From contig NZ_JACHJY010000002.1 of the NCBI RefSeq assembly GCF_014203895.1, forward strand, positions 868,001-932,000: DNA of 64,000 nt, given 5' to 3'. Within the stretch, counting starts at the first letter, position 1, and each line of letters begins with the position of its first letter. Below the pieces are notes generated by a model. The model made no database searches, was not told where the DNA came from, and was given only the letters and a program-made list of their open reading frames with translations. A program made the translations under genes and the position numbers. This stretch comes from Streptomyces nymphaeiformis. GTDB lineage: Bacteria; Actinomycetota; Actinomycetes; Streptomycetales; Streptomycetaceae. This document shows, in pieces, positions 25,822-34,433 of the stretch.

Positions 25822-25911
25822 TCCTCGCCCTCGTCACCGACACACGGCCGCCCCAGGCCTCCGTCCGCTTCCTGAAGCGCGGCGCCGCGCCCGCCGGGTG
25901 GGTCGTTGCGT

Positions 25912-26338
25912 TCAGAAGCCCCGGAACACCCCGTCGTCGCCGACGGCGTCCACGAACTCCTCCCAGCCCATGTCGGCGACGGCGATGTTGTTCTCGATGG
26001 ACCACAGCGCCTCGGCCGTGACGCGCAGGGTCTTGTGGCTCTCGGACACCTCCTCGTCCTCTTCGGAGGGCGAGACGGCGAGTACCTACAGGTCGGGCGT
26101 GGTCAGGGCCGTCCTGTCCGCCAGGAACAGCAGGGACTCCCCGTCCGGTACGAGGGCCACCAGGTCCGCGGCGGTGAGGTCGCGGTAGACGGGGTCGTCG
26201 ACGATGAACAGCATGGGGAGGCACCCGTCCTCCCCCGTGGGGGGTCGTGACCGCTGTGCGGAGCTCCTGCCAGGCGACCTCGTCGGAGAAGTCCGTCCGG
26301 ACCAGCAAGGTGTCTTCCGTCGGAGGCAGGGGTTTCAT
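25912..26338 (-). pseudogene. DUF6924-like protein, frameshifted and with a nonsense codon
   Basis: Begins MKPLPPTEDTLLVRTDFSDE with GGAGG upstream. The frame shifts near 26235 at a G/C homopolymer. Another frame continues LPMLFIVDDPVYRDLTA and LLFLADRTALTTPDL, then TAG (about 26090), then RVTAEALWSIENNIAVADM and the terminal FVDAVGDDGVFRGF. Order and motifs match a small streptomycete family I know as DUF6924. At least one frameshift plus one stop indicates a pseudogene. Confidence 0.6.
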
Positions 26339-26428
26339 GGCGTGGCCTCCTGAAGGGTATGTGGAGGGTGGTGTGCTCCGGGGAGGCATGTTGGTCACAC
26401 GAGAGTTGCTATGAATGCACACGATGCT

Positions 26429-26453
26429 TTCGTCACCGTCTTGACAGGTTACG
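26429..26453 (+). repeat. 25-bp promoter element, copy 2 of 2
   Basis: Identical to 20794-20818, containing TTGACAGGTTACG. It lies 75-100 bases upstream of the 64-aa peptide gene, so the same regulator probably controls both. Confidence 0.6.
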
Positions 26454-26528
26454 CATGGGCGAGGATAGTGAATCGTGTTCGGAAGGCGAGCAGAGCGCGA
26501 TTCATGAACGATGAAGGGGAGACCGGCC

Positions 26529-26723
26529 ATGAACAAGGAACTGACGAGCGACCCCGCCGCGGTGGCACGGCACGAGCGGTTCGGCAGGCTCCCCGAGCGG
26601 ATCGGCTTCGAGAGCATGACCGAGGAGAAGCCGGCTGAGCCGAGTGCCGGGGCGAACGCCCGGTACAACCCCGAGGCCTCGTGGAACTACTTCTCGTGCC
26701 TGGCCCTGGACCTGGGGCTGTAG
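26529..26723 (+). CDS. 64-aa peptide resembling a RiPP precursor
   Basis: ATG 26529 follows GGGGAGA. The peptide has a charged leader-like N-terminal half (RHERFGRLPERIGFESMTEE) and a Pro/Ala-rich hinge. The C-terminal half (RYNPEASWNYFSCLALDLGL) is rich in aromatic residues with a single Cys. There is no signal peptide. Leader-plus-core organisation, the shared strong promoter element and a dedicated terminator at 26731 suggest a highly expressed small product. No modifying enzyme lies next to it; the nearest radical SAM gene is 14 kb away. It might instead be a small conserved regulator. Confidence 0.55.
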   Translation: MNKELTSDPAAVARHERFGRLPERIGFESMTEEKPAEPSAGANARYNPEASWNYFSCLALDLGL

Positions 26724-26730
26724 CCGACGC

Positions 26731-26772
26731 CCGGCCCGGTGCCCCGCGGATTCCCGCCGGGCACCGGGCCGG
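26731..26772. terminator. strong terminator after the peptide gene
   Basis: CCGGCCCGGTGCCC (26731-26744) pairs perfectly with 26759-26772. The loop adds a further GCGG/CCGC pairing. It probably serves both the peptide gene and the convergent TetR remnant. Confidence 0.75.
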
Positions 26773-26776
26773 CAGT

Positions 26777-27258
26777 TCACGCGCCGGCGCGCAGCCCGTC
26801 CATCAGGATGTCCAGGGCGTCCCGGCGGCCGGGCGAGGCGCACTGACCGCCTTGTGCCCAGGCGTACGACATGGGCAGCAGCACCTCGTGGACGGAGACG
26901 TCCTGGCGCGACCGACGGCCCGTGCGGCAGGCGGCGAGCAGTCCCTCCAGCGCACGGCAGATCCGTGCGTACGCCGGTCCGCCGGCGTCGGTCCGAGTGA
27001 CGGCCGCCACCGCCCGGGCCGAAGCGGTGCCCAGCGTGCCGTTCGAGCAGCAGGGCGGCCGCGTCCGCCAACTCCTCGATCGTGTCCTCACGGACCGTCA
27101 GCAACAGGTGGTCAGGGGTGGGAAAGTGCCGGTGCACGGTGCCCTGGCCGACTCCCGCTCCACGGGCGACCGCCTTCAGCGTCGCGTCCGGCGTGTGCGC
27201 GAAGGCCTCCCGGGCGGACCCGATGACGCGCGCGTGGCTCCGCGCCGCGTCACATCGC
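26777..27258 (-). pseudogene. TetR-family regulator, frameshifted
   Basis: The N-terminal HTH is clear: SAREAFAHTPDATLKAVARG, then VGQGTVHRHFPTPDHLLLTV. About residue 80 the frame breaks (near 27020). Another frame continues to the end with ARICRALEGLLAACRTG, then LLPMSYAWAQGG and DALDILMDGLRAGA, a normal TetR C-terminus. Some sequence at the junction is lost. Probably the former repressor of a neighbouring gene, now inactive. Confidence 0.6.
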
Positions 27259-27267
27259 ATCGCACGG

Positions 27268-28110
27268 CGGACGGTGTACGCCATCGGCACCTCGCTCGCG
27301 GCACTGGCAATGACAGTCGCCGGAGTCGCGGTCACGACGGGGGAGCTCGTCGGCGGCGACCGCCTGTCCGCAGGGCGGCATCTGCCTCTACAAGGACGCC
27401 GACTATCAGGGCAGCGTCTCCATCGAGGAGCGCGACACCTTCTCCACCGACAAGCCGGCGGTGGCGCTGGAAGGCCGGAGCACGACCAGCGTGCTGCGCA
27501 CGGTGGTCCACGACACGACCCATGGCCTGCACCTGACGAGCGAGGCGCGCACCGTCATCGAGGACGTACACGTGACGAGCACCTCCGGCGTCGGCATCGC
27601 CATCCGTACCGGGGTCAATCCGCTCGTTCGCAAGGCGTGGATCGTCACGCGGCGGGGCGCGGCGTCGAGGTGACCAAGGACGGCAGGGCCGACTGGAGGA
27701 CTGCCTGATCCAGCGGCCGGGTGACACGGGCGCGTGCATGGCGGACGACGGCAACGTCTGCGTCGGCGGGGAGCCGTGGAGGCCCCGAGGGCACCGGGCT
27801 CTCCGTCGGCGGCTCCGGCACCCTGACCGTACGGGACTGCTCGATGATCACGGCGGGACAGCACGGCGTCCTGGTTGAGCAGGACGGTGACCTCACCGCC
27901 ACCCGCGTGACGGCCCGCGAGGGCGGCGAGCGCGGGGTGCTCATCGCCGAGGCTGGGCGAGCGCCCTTGAACTCCTGCGAGGTGAGTGCCGATGGCAGGG
28001 GCGGCGTGCGCATCAAATCCGAGGCGCCGGTCTTCGTGGTGAACTGTACGGCCCGGGGCAACGCCGGTGGCGGACTGGTCCAGGCAAGGGTGGGCGACCG
28101 ATGCCCGTAA
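27268..28110 (+). pseudogene. right-handed beta-helix repeat protein, multiply frameshifted
   Basis: Successive frames give short repeats of the beta-helix type: TVIEDVHVTSTSGVGIAI, LVRKAWIVTRRG, TLTVRDCSMITAGQHGVLVE, LTATRVTAREGGERGVLI and a GGVRIKSEAPVFVVNC segment. The repeat period of about 22-24 residues and alternating hydrophobics are typical of pectate-lyase-like folds. At least three frame changes are needed to read through. The first part (CPQGGICLYKDADYQG) looks like a short I36-inhibitor-like module. No start with a ribosome-binding site is evident. Confidence 0.5.
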
Positions 28111-28149
28111 GCAGCCGCTCTCCGTCCAGCACTCCACCGGGCCCACCCC

Positions 28150-29140
28150 ATGAACGTGAAACGGAGTAACCAAGGCGACGTCTTCACCGGCACTCCTCTG
28201 ACACGGCCTCGCCGATCCGGTATCGGGCCGCCCGCACAAGAGCCTGTTGGCTGGGGCGGCCATCGTCGGCGTACTGCTGCTCTCCGTACCGTTCCTGATC
28301 AGCGGGGGAGACGGCGACGACGACCGGACGACCGCGAAGCAGGGCGCCACGCCGGGCACCGTTCTGGACGGTCAAGGGGGCACGGTCCACGGCGTGGCCG
28401 GCTCGCAGTCCCCGTCGCCGTCCAGGTCCACCGCGCCGGGGAAGCCCGTGCCGAAGATGACGGGCACCGGCCCGGACGGCAAGACCGTCACTCTCACGGT
28501 CGCGCCGCCGGGCAGTCCCGCCGGAGGCGGGAAGCAGCCCGCGACCAAGGGCGGCCCGACCACCGACCCGAAGGCGCCCGGTACCTCGTCCCCGGGCCCC
28601 AAGAGCGGGTCGGGTAAGGCCTCCTCGGGCTTGGGTACGTCCTCCTCGGGCTCCAAGAGCGGCTCGAACACCTCGTCCCCGGCCTCCGGAACCACGTAGG
28701 ACAAGGACGGGACGCAGCAGACGGCACCGCCGAGCGACCCCTGGCCCGGCGGCGTGCAGATCTACGGCCACGCCTCCAACCGCTGCATCGACGTCGCCGG
28801 AAGTCCGGGCGCGGCCACGGGATCCGCGCTGGTGATCTGGGACTGCTACGACGTCTCCTACCAGAGACGGCCCTTCGTCGACGGAACCGTGTGGTCGGAG
28901 GGCAAGTGCATGAACGTCTCCGGCGGTTCGACACAGAACTGCGCGGCCATCAACCGGACGACCTGCAACGGCTCGGGCGCACAACAGTCCCGTCTGAACA
29001 GCTCACACGACCTGACCAACCCGCAGTCCGGCAACAAGTGCGTCGACGTCAAGGACATGGAGACGACAAACGGTGCTTGTCTGCAGCTGTACATGTGCGT
29101 GGGCGCACCCGACCAGAAGTGGAGCAGCCGTACGCCGTGA
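28150..29140 (+). pseudogene. membrane-anchored ricin-type lectin protein, broken
   Basis: A transmembrane helix (LLAGAAIVGVLLLSVPFLI) is followed by a 120-residue Ser/Pro/Gly/Lys/Thr linker. A single TAG (28697-28699) interrupts the frame exactly between linker and lectin. Beyond it the same frame encodes a beta-trefoil domain with NRCIDVAGS, VIWDCYD, NKCVDVKDME and a terminal APDQKW, the QxW-type signature. The short N-terminal cytoplasmic part lies in a different frame. The original would be a surface carbohydrate-binding protein. One stop and one shift make this copy non-functional unless suppressed. Confidence 0.6.
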
Positions 29141-29192
29141 GGCGCGAGACACGTTCCGTCCGATGGCGACGGGGGTACGTGTTTCGCCGGGC

Positions 29193-29621
29193 TCACTCGG
29201 CCTGGAGGGGCCCGGCGAAGGACTTGCGCAGGGACGAGGGGCCGACGAGAGGCAGCAGAGCGGCGAACATCTTACCCTTGACGGTGCTCGGTTCCCGAGT
29301 CAGCTCGACGTCGATCCGGGTTCCGTCGCCCTCGGGGGTCATCCGGAAGACCCAGCCGCCGCCGGCGCCGAAGAGCTTGGAGTCGAGTGTGGTGATGGTG
29401 ACCGTGTCACCCTCCGGCTCCCACGTGTAGCGCGCCCGCTCCCAGGCGGCGGCCGTTCCCTCGGTGACCTCCGCCCAGGTGTCGCCCAGTTCGTGGACCT
29501 GGAAGTGCTCGGCATCGATCGTGGGCCAGGCCTCGGCGCGGGCGGGGCTGAAGTCGGTCAGCACTGCCAGTACGTCCTTCGGGCTGAGCGTGGAGACGAG
29601 GGGGAACCGTACGACTGCCAT
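29193..29621 (-). CDS. SRPBCC (START-like) family protein
   Basis: A 142-aa single-domain protein with the helix-grip pattern of polyketide cyclase/dehydrase-like proteins. A beta-strand start (VVRFPLVSTLSP) is followed by a WPTIDAEHFQVHELGDTW strand pair, then a central GWVFRMTPEGDGTRIDVEL hairpin, and finally a long C-terminal helix beginning LRKSFAG. It would bind a hydrophobic ligand. A GTCAAGATGGTGACG site (29689-29703) lies about 70 bases upstream, placing it in the shared-motif group. Close to the TetR gene, which is on the same strand upstream. Confidence 0.8.
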   Translation of the reverse strand: MAVVRFPLVSTLSPKDVLAVLTDFSPARAEAWPTIDAEHFQVHELGDTWAEVTEGTAAAWERARYTWEPEGDTVTITTLDSKLFGAGGGWVFRMTPEGDGTRIDVELTREPSTVKGKMFAALLPLVGPSSLRKSFAGPLQAE

Positions 29622-29714
29622 GGGACTTCCTCACCAAGAAGTAACTGTTCTGATCGGTGATGAAAGATTTGCACGCATCTCATCACTCGTCAAGATGGTG
29701 ACGTCGCTTGTGGA

Positions 29715-29749
29715 TTCGCCCCCCGATGTGTGACACATCGGGGGGCGAA
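29715..29749. terminator. very strong hairpin after the TetR gene
   Basis: TTCGCCCCCCGATGTG (29715-29730) and its exact complement (29734-29749) form a 16-bp stem with a TGA loop. It lies between the stop of the TetR gene (29805) and the SRPBCC promoter. Confidence 0.75.
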
Positions 29750-29804
29750 GGAGGGAAGGGAACGGCGTCGCGTCAGGGCATCAGGACTTCAGGACGCCGG
29801 GGCA

Positions 29805-30365
29805 TCAGGACACTCCGAGGCCATGCAGGAACGTGTTCACCACGATGTCCGCCGCCTGGCCGGGACCCAGTTCGGGCCTCTGCCGGGACACCAGATGCAC
29901 GAGCTGGGGCAGGAGCACGCTCGCCCACCCCTCAGGAAGGCCGGTGCGCAGGAGGCCTTCGTCGACGGCGCGCTCGAGGAACGTGTCGACTTCCTGGACG
30001 GCCGCGTCGCGGCGTGAGTGGACGGTGTCGTCGGCGAGCATGCGGCCGAGGTCGACGGGCCAGGTGCGGTTGACGGTGATGATGTTCTCGACGTAGCGGT
30101 GCAGAGCGACGGCGACGGGTGCCTCGCGGAGCCGTGCGTCCGTGATGGCCTGCTCGATGGCGGTGAGGCGGGCGTCGTAGATGGCGGCGAGCAGGTCCTC
30201 GCGGGAGGCGAACCGCCGGTAGACGGTGCTCCGGTCCACACCCGCCTCCGCGGCGATGCTCGCGATGCTCGCGCCGGGATCGGCGGCGAGCATCCGCGCT
30301 CCGGTGGTCAGAACGGCTTCCAGGTTGCGTGCTGCGTCGGCTCTCACCGTCCCGAGTCTAGTCAT
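29805..30365 (-). CDS. TetR-family transcriptional regulator
   Basis: A 186-aa protein from ATG 30365. The N-terminal helix-turn-helix includes SIASIAAEAGVDRSTVYRRF followed by SREDLLAAIYDARLTA. The remaining all-helical ligand domain is normal in size. Divergent from the DHA2 efflux remnant at 30504, the classic layout of a drug-responsive repressor and its pump. The pump is destroyed, so the regulator may now control other loci. Divergent region 30366-30503 contains an A/T-rich stretch with the near-repeat AAGTGCAGCATTTAAGTTGCAG. Confidence 0.82.
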   Translation of the reverse strand: MTRLGTVRADAARNLEAVLTTGARMLAADPGASIASIAAEAGVDRSTVYRRFASREDLLAAIYDARLTAIEQAITDARLREAPVAVALHRYVENIITVNRTWPVDLGRMLADDTVHSRRDAAVQEVDTFLERAVDEGLLRTGLPEGWASVLLPQLVHLVSRQRPELGPGQAADIVVNTFLHGLGVS

Positions 30366-30503
30366 GAAGTGTGGCCTCTGGAGCCCATAGCGCCACTGCT
30401 TCGTGGAGGTGTGTGCTCTAAGTGCAGCATTTAAGTTGCAGATAACCGAGAAAGGGAACCTCAACGTCGAAGTCGCTGGGTTCCTCATCCCCGGCCAGGT
30501 GGG

Positions 30504-31738
30504 GTGGCCGCCGCCATGGGCGCGTTGATCCTCGCGGTCCTCCTGGCCTCCCTGGACCAGACGATCGTCTCCACTGCACTGCCCCGCATCGCCCGGGACT
30601 TGAACGGGTTCGACGACATCGCATGGGTCGGCGCCGCTTACCTCCTCGCGTCCACGGCGGTGACACCACTGTGGGGAAAGCTCGGCGACATGTTCGGCCG
30701 CAAGCGCCTCTACTCGCCTCGACCGCGATCTTCCTGATCGCGTCGGTGGCATGCGGCCTGGCACGGAACCTGCCCGAGCTGGTCGGAGCCCGCGTGATTC
30801 AGGGTCGTGGGCGGCGGAGGCGTGATCGTGCTGACCTTTGCCCTGGTCGGTGACATCGTCGCCCCGACCGAACGCGGCCGCTACCAGGGCATGTTCGGTT
30901 CGGTCTACGGCGTCGCCAGCATCATCGGCCCCTTGCTCGGCGGCGTGTTCACCGACCGGCCTGGTCTTGATCGCCTCGTTCGGTGAACGCTGGGGCTGGA
31001 CCTCCCCGGCCATCGTCGGCCTCATCGCCGTCACCGTCGCGCTGGTCGCGGACTGGTACCCGTCGAGCGCCGCGCGGCCGCCCCGGTACTCCCGCCGGCC
31101 ATGCTCGGTTCCCGGACCGTGGTCTTCGCCTCGCTCATCGGGTTCTTCGCGAACGCGGCGACGTTCGCCGCCCTGGTCTACCTGCCGACGTACCTGCAGA
31201 TCGTCCGCGGCGTCTCCGCCACCCTCTCCGGCATCCACATGCTGCCGCTGGTCGCGGGCCTGGCCGCCAACCTCGCAGGACTGCTCCTGCTCGGCACCAT
31301 CGGGTCCGCCACGGGAACCCTCGTCCTGAGCGCCCGCTTCCTGCTCACCGGAGTCGGCATGGGCATGGTGCCCATGGTCGTCCTGACAGCCGTCCAGAAC
31401 ACGGTTCCCCCTTCCGGCCTCGGTGCCGCCAGCGCTGTGGCCACCTTCGCCCGTTCCATCGGCGCGGCCTTCGGCGTCGCCGTCTTCGGCACCCTGCTCA
31501 GTGCCGACTTCACCGACCGCGTTCGCGGCCTGCCGACCACGGCCGGCTTCGACGCCGCCCGCCCCGACACGATCGGCAGCCTCCCCGCGGCCCTGCGCGA
31601 CGCCGCCCTGGACGCCCCCGCCCCGCCGCGGCGGTCCTCCTCGCCGTCCTCCTCAAGCCCACGCGGAAGCCGGAGGCCATGGCGCCCGCTCCTGCCGCCG
31701 CCCCGGCCGTGACCGAGGAAACCGTCGACGCCGCCTGA
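30504..31738 (+). pseudogene. DHA2-type MFS drug efflux transporter, multiply frameshifted
   Basis: Recognisable pieces in order: ILAVLLASLDQTIVSTALPR (TM1 motif D1), LLASTAVTPLWGKLGDMFGR (motif A), IFLIASVACGLARN, VIQG, GPLLGGVFTDR (motif C region), then GFFANAATFAALVYLPTY, SGIHMLPLVAGLAANL and ARSIGAAFGVAVFGTLLS. Frames change near 30713, 30807 and 30958, and sequence between TM6 and TM8 is shortened. The usual 14-helix protein of about 480-520 aa cannot be made. Confidence 0.7.
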
Positions 31739-31883
31739 CCCTCAGGGTCGTACGCACGTAGGCGGATCACGCCTCTTCTGCGACATTTACGTCCTACTAA
31801 TAGAATCAAGTGCTACATTCATGTGTCAGTTAGATGGAATGGCCCACCTGGGCGTGCTCGAAGCGCAGGACAGGAGAAAGCGC

Positions 31884-33326
31884 ATGATCATCTACGACCG
31901 ACTCTTCATCGGCGGATCCTGGCAGGAGCCCAGCGACCCGGAACTGATGGACATCGCCTCGCCGCACGACCGGTCGGTGGTCGGCCGGGCCGCGCAGGCG
32001 CAGCCGGCGGACGTCGACCTCGCGGTCGCCGCGGCACGCGCGTCCTTCGAAGCGGGCGAGTGGCGCCTGACGCCGCCGACGGAGCGGATCGCCGTCCTGC
32101 GGCGGTTCAACGCGCTGCGCGAGGAGAGCGCGGAGAGGATCGCGCACCTCATCTCGCTGGAGAACGGCTCCGCCGGATGGTTCACCCTGGCCGGACAGCC
32201 CGGACTCACCCGGCAGGCGAACGCCTACCTCCAGGCGGCGGAGGAGTTCGCCTGGGAGGAGACGCTGGTGCCCTCCGACCCCTCCTCCCCGGTACGCAGC
32301 ATCGTGCGCCGGGAGGCGGTCGGCGTCGTGGCCGCGGTGATCCCGTGGAACTCGCCCTTCTCCTCGGCCACCTCGAAGATCATCCCCGCCCTCCTTGCCG
32401 GCAACTCCGTGATCCTCAAGGTGTCCCCGGAGAACTCGCTGAGCATGGGCTTCCTCGCCGAGCTACTGGAACAGGTGGGTCTGCCGGACGGCGTGATCAG
32501 CGTCCTCCCCGCGGACCGCCAGACCAGCGAGCACCTGGTCTCCCACAAGGAGGTCGACAAGATCGCCTTCACAGGCTCGACCCGGGCCGGACGCCGCATC
32601 GCCTCGATCGCGGGGGAGCAGCTCAAGCGCGTCAGCCTCGAACTCGGCGGCAAGTCCGCCGCGGTCATCCTCCCCGATGCCGACATCGACAAGGCCGTCG
32701 CGGGCCTCAAGTTCGGCTCCCTGCTCAACAACGGCGAGTCGTGCATCGCACAGACCAGGATCCTGGCCCCCCGCAGCCGTTACGAGGAAGTGGTCGACGC
32801 GCTGAAGGAACTGGTCGAGTCGCTCAAGGTCGGCGACCCGAACGACCCCGACACCTTCATCGGCCCGATGATCCGCCCCGACCAGCAGGAGCGGGTGCGC
32901 ACCTACATCCAGCTCGGCATCGACGAGGGCGCCCGTCTCGTCACCGGCGGACCGCAGATCCCCGAAGGCCTGGAGAAGGGCAATTACGTCACCCCCACCG
33001 TCTTCGCCGACGTCGACAACTCCATGCGGATCGCGCAGGATGAGGTCTTCGGCCCGGTTCTCGTGGTCATCGCCTACGACGACGAGGACGAGGCCGTCCG
33101 CATCGCCAACGACTCCGAGTACGGCCTGTCCGGCGGCGTCTGGTCCTCCGACGAGGCGCATGCCCTGGCGGTCGCCCGCCGTATCCGCACCGGCACCGTC
33201 ACGGTCAACGGTGCCCCCGTCGCCTTCGACGGTCCGTTCGGCGGCTTCAAGGCCAGCGGTGTGGGCCGTGAGTACGGCGCGGTCGGCCTCGGCTCCTACA
33301 CCGAGTACAAGACCATCACCGCCTGA
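31884..33326 (+). CDS. aldehyde dehydrogenase
   Basis: A 480-aa NAD(P)-dependent dehydrogenase. The catalytic Cys287 lies in NNGESCIAQTR, general base Glu253 in SLELGGKS, and oxyanion Asn156 in IPWNSP. The NAD-binding FTGSTRAGRRIA motif is present. ATG 31884 follows CAGGAG. The promoter is A/T-rich for this genome (31780-31830) and includes CATGTGTCAG (31820-31829), a member of the LAL-type motif family. Cotranscription with the SDR 150 bases downstream is possible. Oxidises an unknown aldehyde to the acid. Confidence 0.9.
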   Translation: MIIYDRLFIGGSWQEPSDPELMDIASPHDRSVVGRAAQAQPADVDLAVAAARASFEAGEWRLTPPTERIAVLRRFNALREESAERIAHLISLENGSAGWFTLAGQPGLTRQANAYLQAAEEFAWEETLVPSDPSSPVRSIVRREAVGVVAAVIPWNSPFSSATSKIIPALLAGNSVILKVSPENSLSMGFLAELLEQVGLPDGVISVLPADRQTSEHLVSHKEVDKIAFTGSTRAGRRIASIAGEQLKRVSLELGGKSAAVILPDADIDKAVAGLKFGSLLNNGESCIAQTRILAPRSRYEEVVDALKELVESLKVGDPNDPDTFIGPMIRPDQQERVRTYIQLGIDEGARLVTGGPQIPEGLEKGNYVTPTVFADVDNSMRIAQDEVFGPVLVVIAYDDEDEAVRIANDSEYGLSGGVWSSDEAHALAVARRIRTGTVTVNGAPVAFDGPFGGFKASGVGREYGAVGLGSYTEYKTITA

Positions 33327-33476
33327 TCGGCACCATGGGAGCACACGTGTGAGCCCGCGAGAGCGATCGATAGGTGTGAACACGTTGTATGGTTTCTCTC
33401 GTGACGTACTGGTGTGAGCGGTTCCGCGAGACGTCACCGACCAAGAGAGACTCTCTTCTGAAGGCAGGGCACAGCC

Positions 33477-34412
33477 ATGACGCTGACCACCACTTCGTTC
33501 GGAATGCGCGCCACCGCCGCTGAGGTGATCGACGGCGTCGATCTGAGCGGGCGCCGGATGATCGTCACCGGAGGGTCCTCCGGCCTCGGCGTCGAGACGG
33601 TGCGCGCCCTGGCCGGCGCGGGAGCGGAGGTGACCATCGCCATCCGCAACCCCGTGGACGCCGAGCCGCTGGTCGGAGAGTTCCCGGGAACCCGGGCCGT
33701 AGCGCTCGACCTGGCCGACCTGGCGTCCGTCCGTGCCTTCTGCGACGCCTGGACGGGACCGCTCGACGGCCTCGTCGCCAACGCCGGCGTCATGATGCTT
33801 CCGACCCGTCAGGTCGACGCCCAGGGCTGGGAGATGCAGCTGTCCATCAACTACCTCGGCCACTTCGCCCTCGCCCTCGGTCTGCGCACGGCCCTCGAGG
33901 CGGCCGAGCAGCCGCGTGTGGTCGTGGTCAGCTCCGGAGCTCAGCTCCGCGCGGGATTCGACTTCGACGACCCGCAGTTCGAGCGACGCGCCTACGACCC
34001 GTTCGTCGCCTACGCGCAGTCGAAGACCGCGGACGTGCTGCTCACCGTCGGCATCAGCCGCCGGTGGGCGGAGCACGGGATCACCGCGAACGCCTGCGCG
34101 CCGGGGTGGATCCACACCAACCTCACCCGCCACCTCGACCAGGCGACCATGCAGGCGTTCGGCGCCATGGACGCCGAGGGTAACCTGATCACCCCCGACT
34201 ACTACAAGACCCCGGCCCAGGGCGCCTCCACCACGGTGCTCCTGGCCGCGTCTCCGCTCCTCGACGGTGTGACCGGACGGTACTTCGAGGACAACCAGGA
34301 AGCGGAGGTCGTCGACGGCGGCCCCGAGGTCATGGCGGGCGTGGCCAAGTGGTCGGTCGACCCCGACGCCGCGGACCGGCTCTGGGACTACGCCCTTCCC
34401 GTGGTGCGCTGA
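33477..34412 (+). CDS. short-chain dehydrogenase/reductase
   Basis: A 311-aa classical SDR. Cofactor motif TGGSSGLG at residues 31-38, structural NAGVM near 102-106, catalytic Ser in VVVSSGA and Y179-x3-K183 in YAQSK. Length and the C-terminal half resemble retinol-dehydrogenase/protochlorophyllide-reductase-like SDRs of actinomycetes. The likely partner is the aldehyde dehydrogenase upstream; together they could oxidise an alcohol to an acid. Preceded by an AAGGCAGGGC ribosome-binding region. Confidence 0.87.
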   Translation: MTLTTTSFGMRATAAEVIDGVDLSGRRMIVTGGSSGLGVETVRALAGAGAEVTIAIRNPVDAEPLVGEFPGTRAVALDLADLASVRAFCDAWTGPLDGLVANAGVMMLPTRQVDAQGWEMQLSINYLGHFALALGLRTALEAAEQPRVVVVSSGAQLRAGFDFDDPQFERRAYDPFVAYAQSKTADVLLTVGISRRWAEHGITANACAPGWIHTNLTRHLDQATMQAFGAMDAEGNLITPDYYKTPAQGASTTVLLAASPLLDGVTGRYFEDNQEAEVVDGGPEVMAGVAKWSVDPDAADRLWDYALPVVR

Positions 34413-34433
34413 AGCAAGGACGAGCGACGACAT

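Noticed and set aside
26411..26638. Alternative start of the peptide gene and overlapping plus-strand frame
   Set aside because: The frame from 26411 runs through the promoter element and is out of frame with the well-supported 64-aa peptide.
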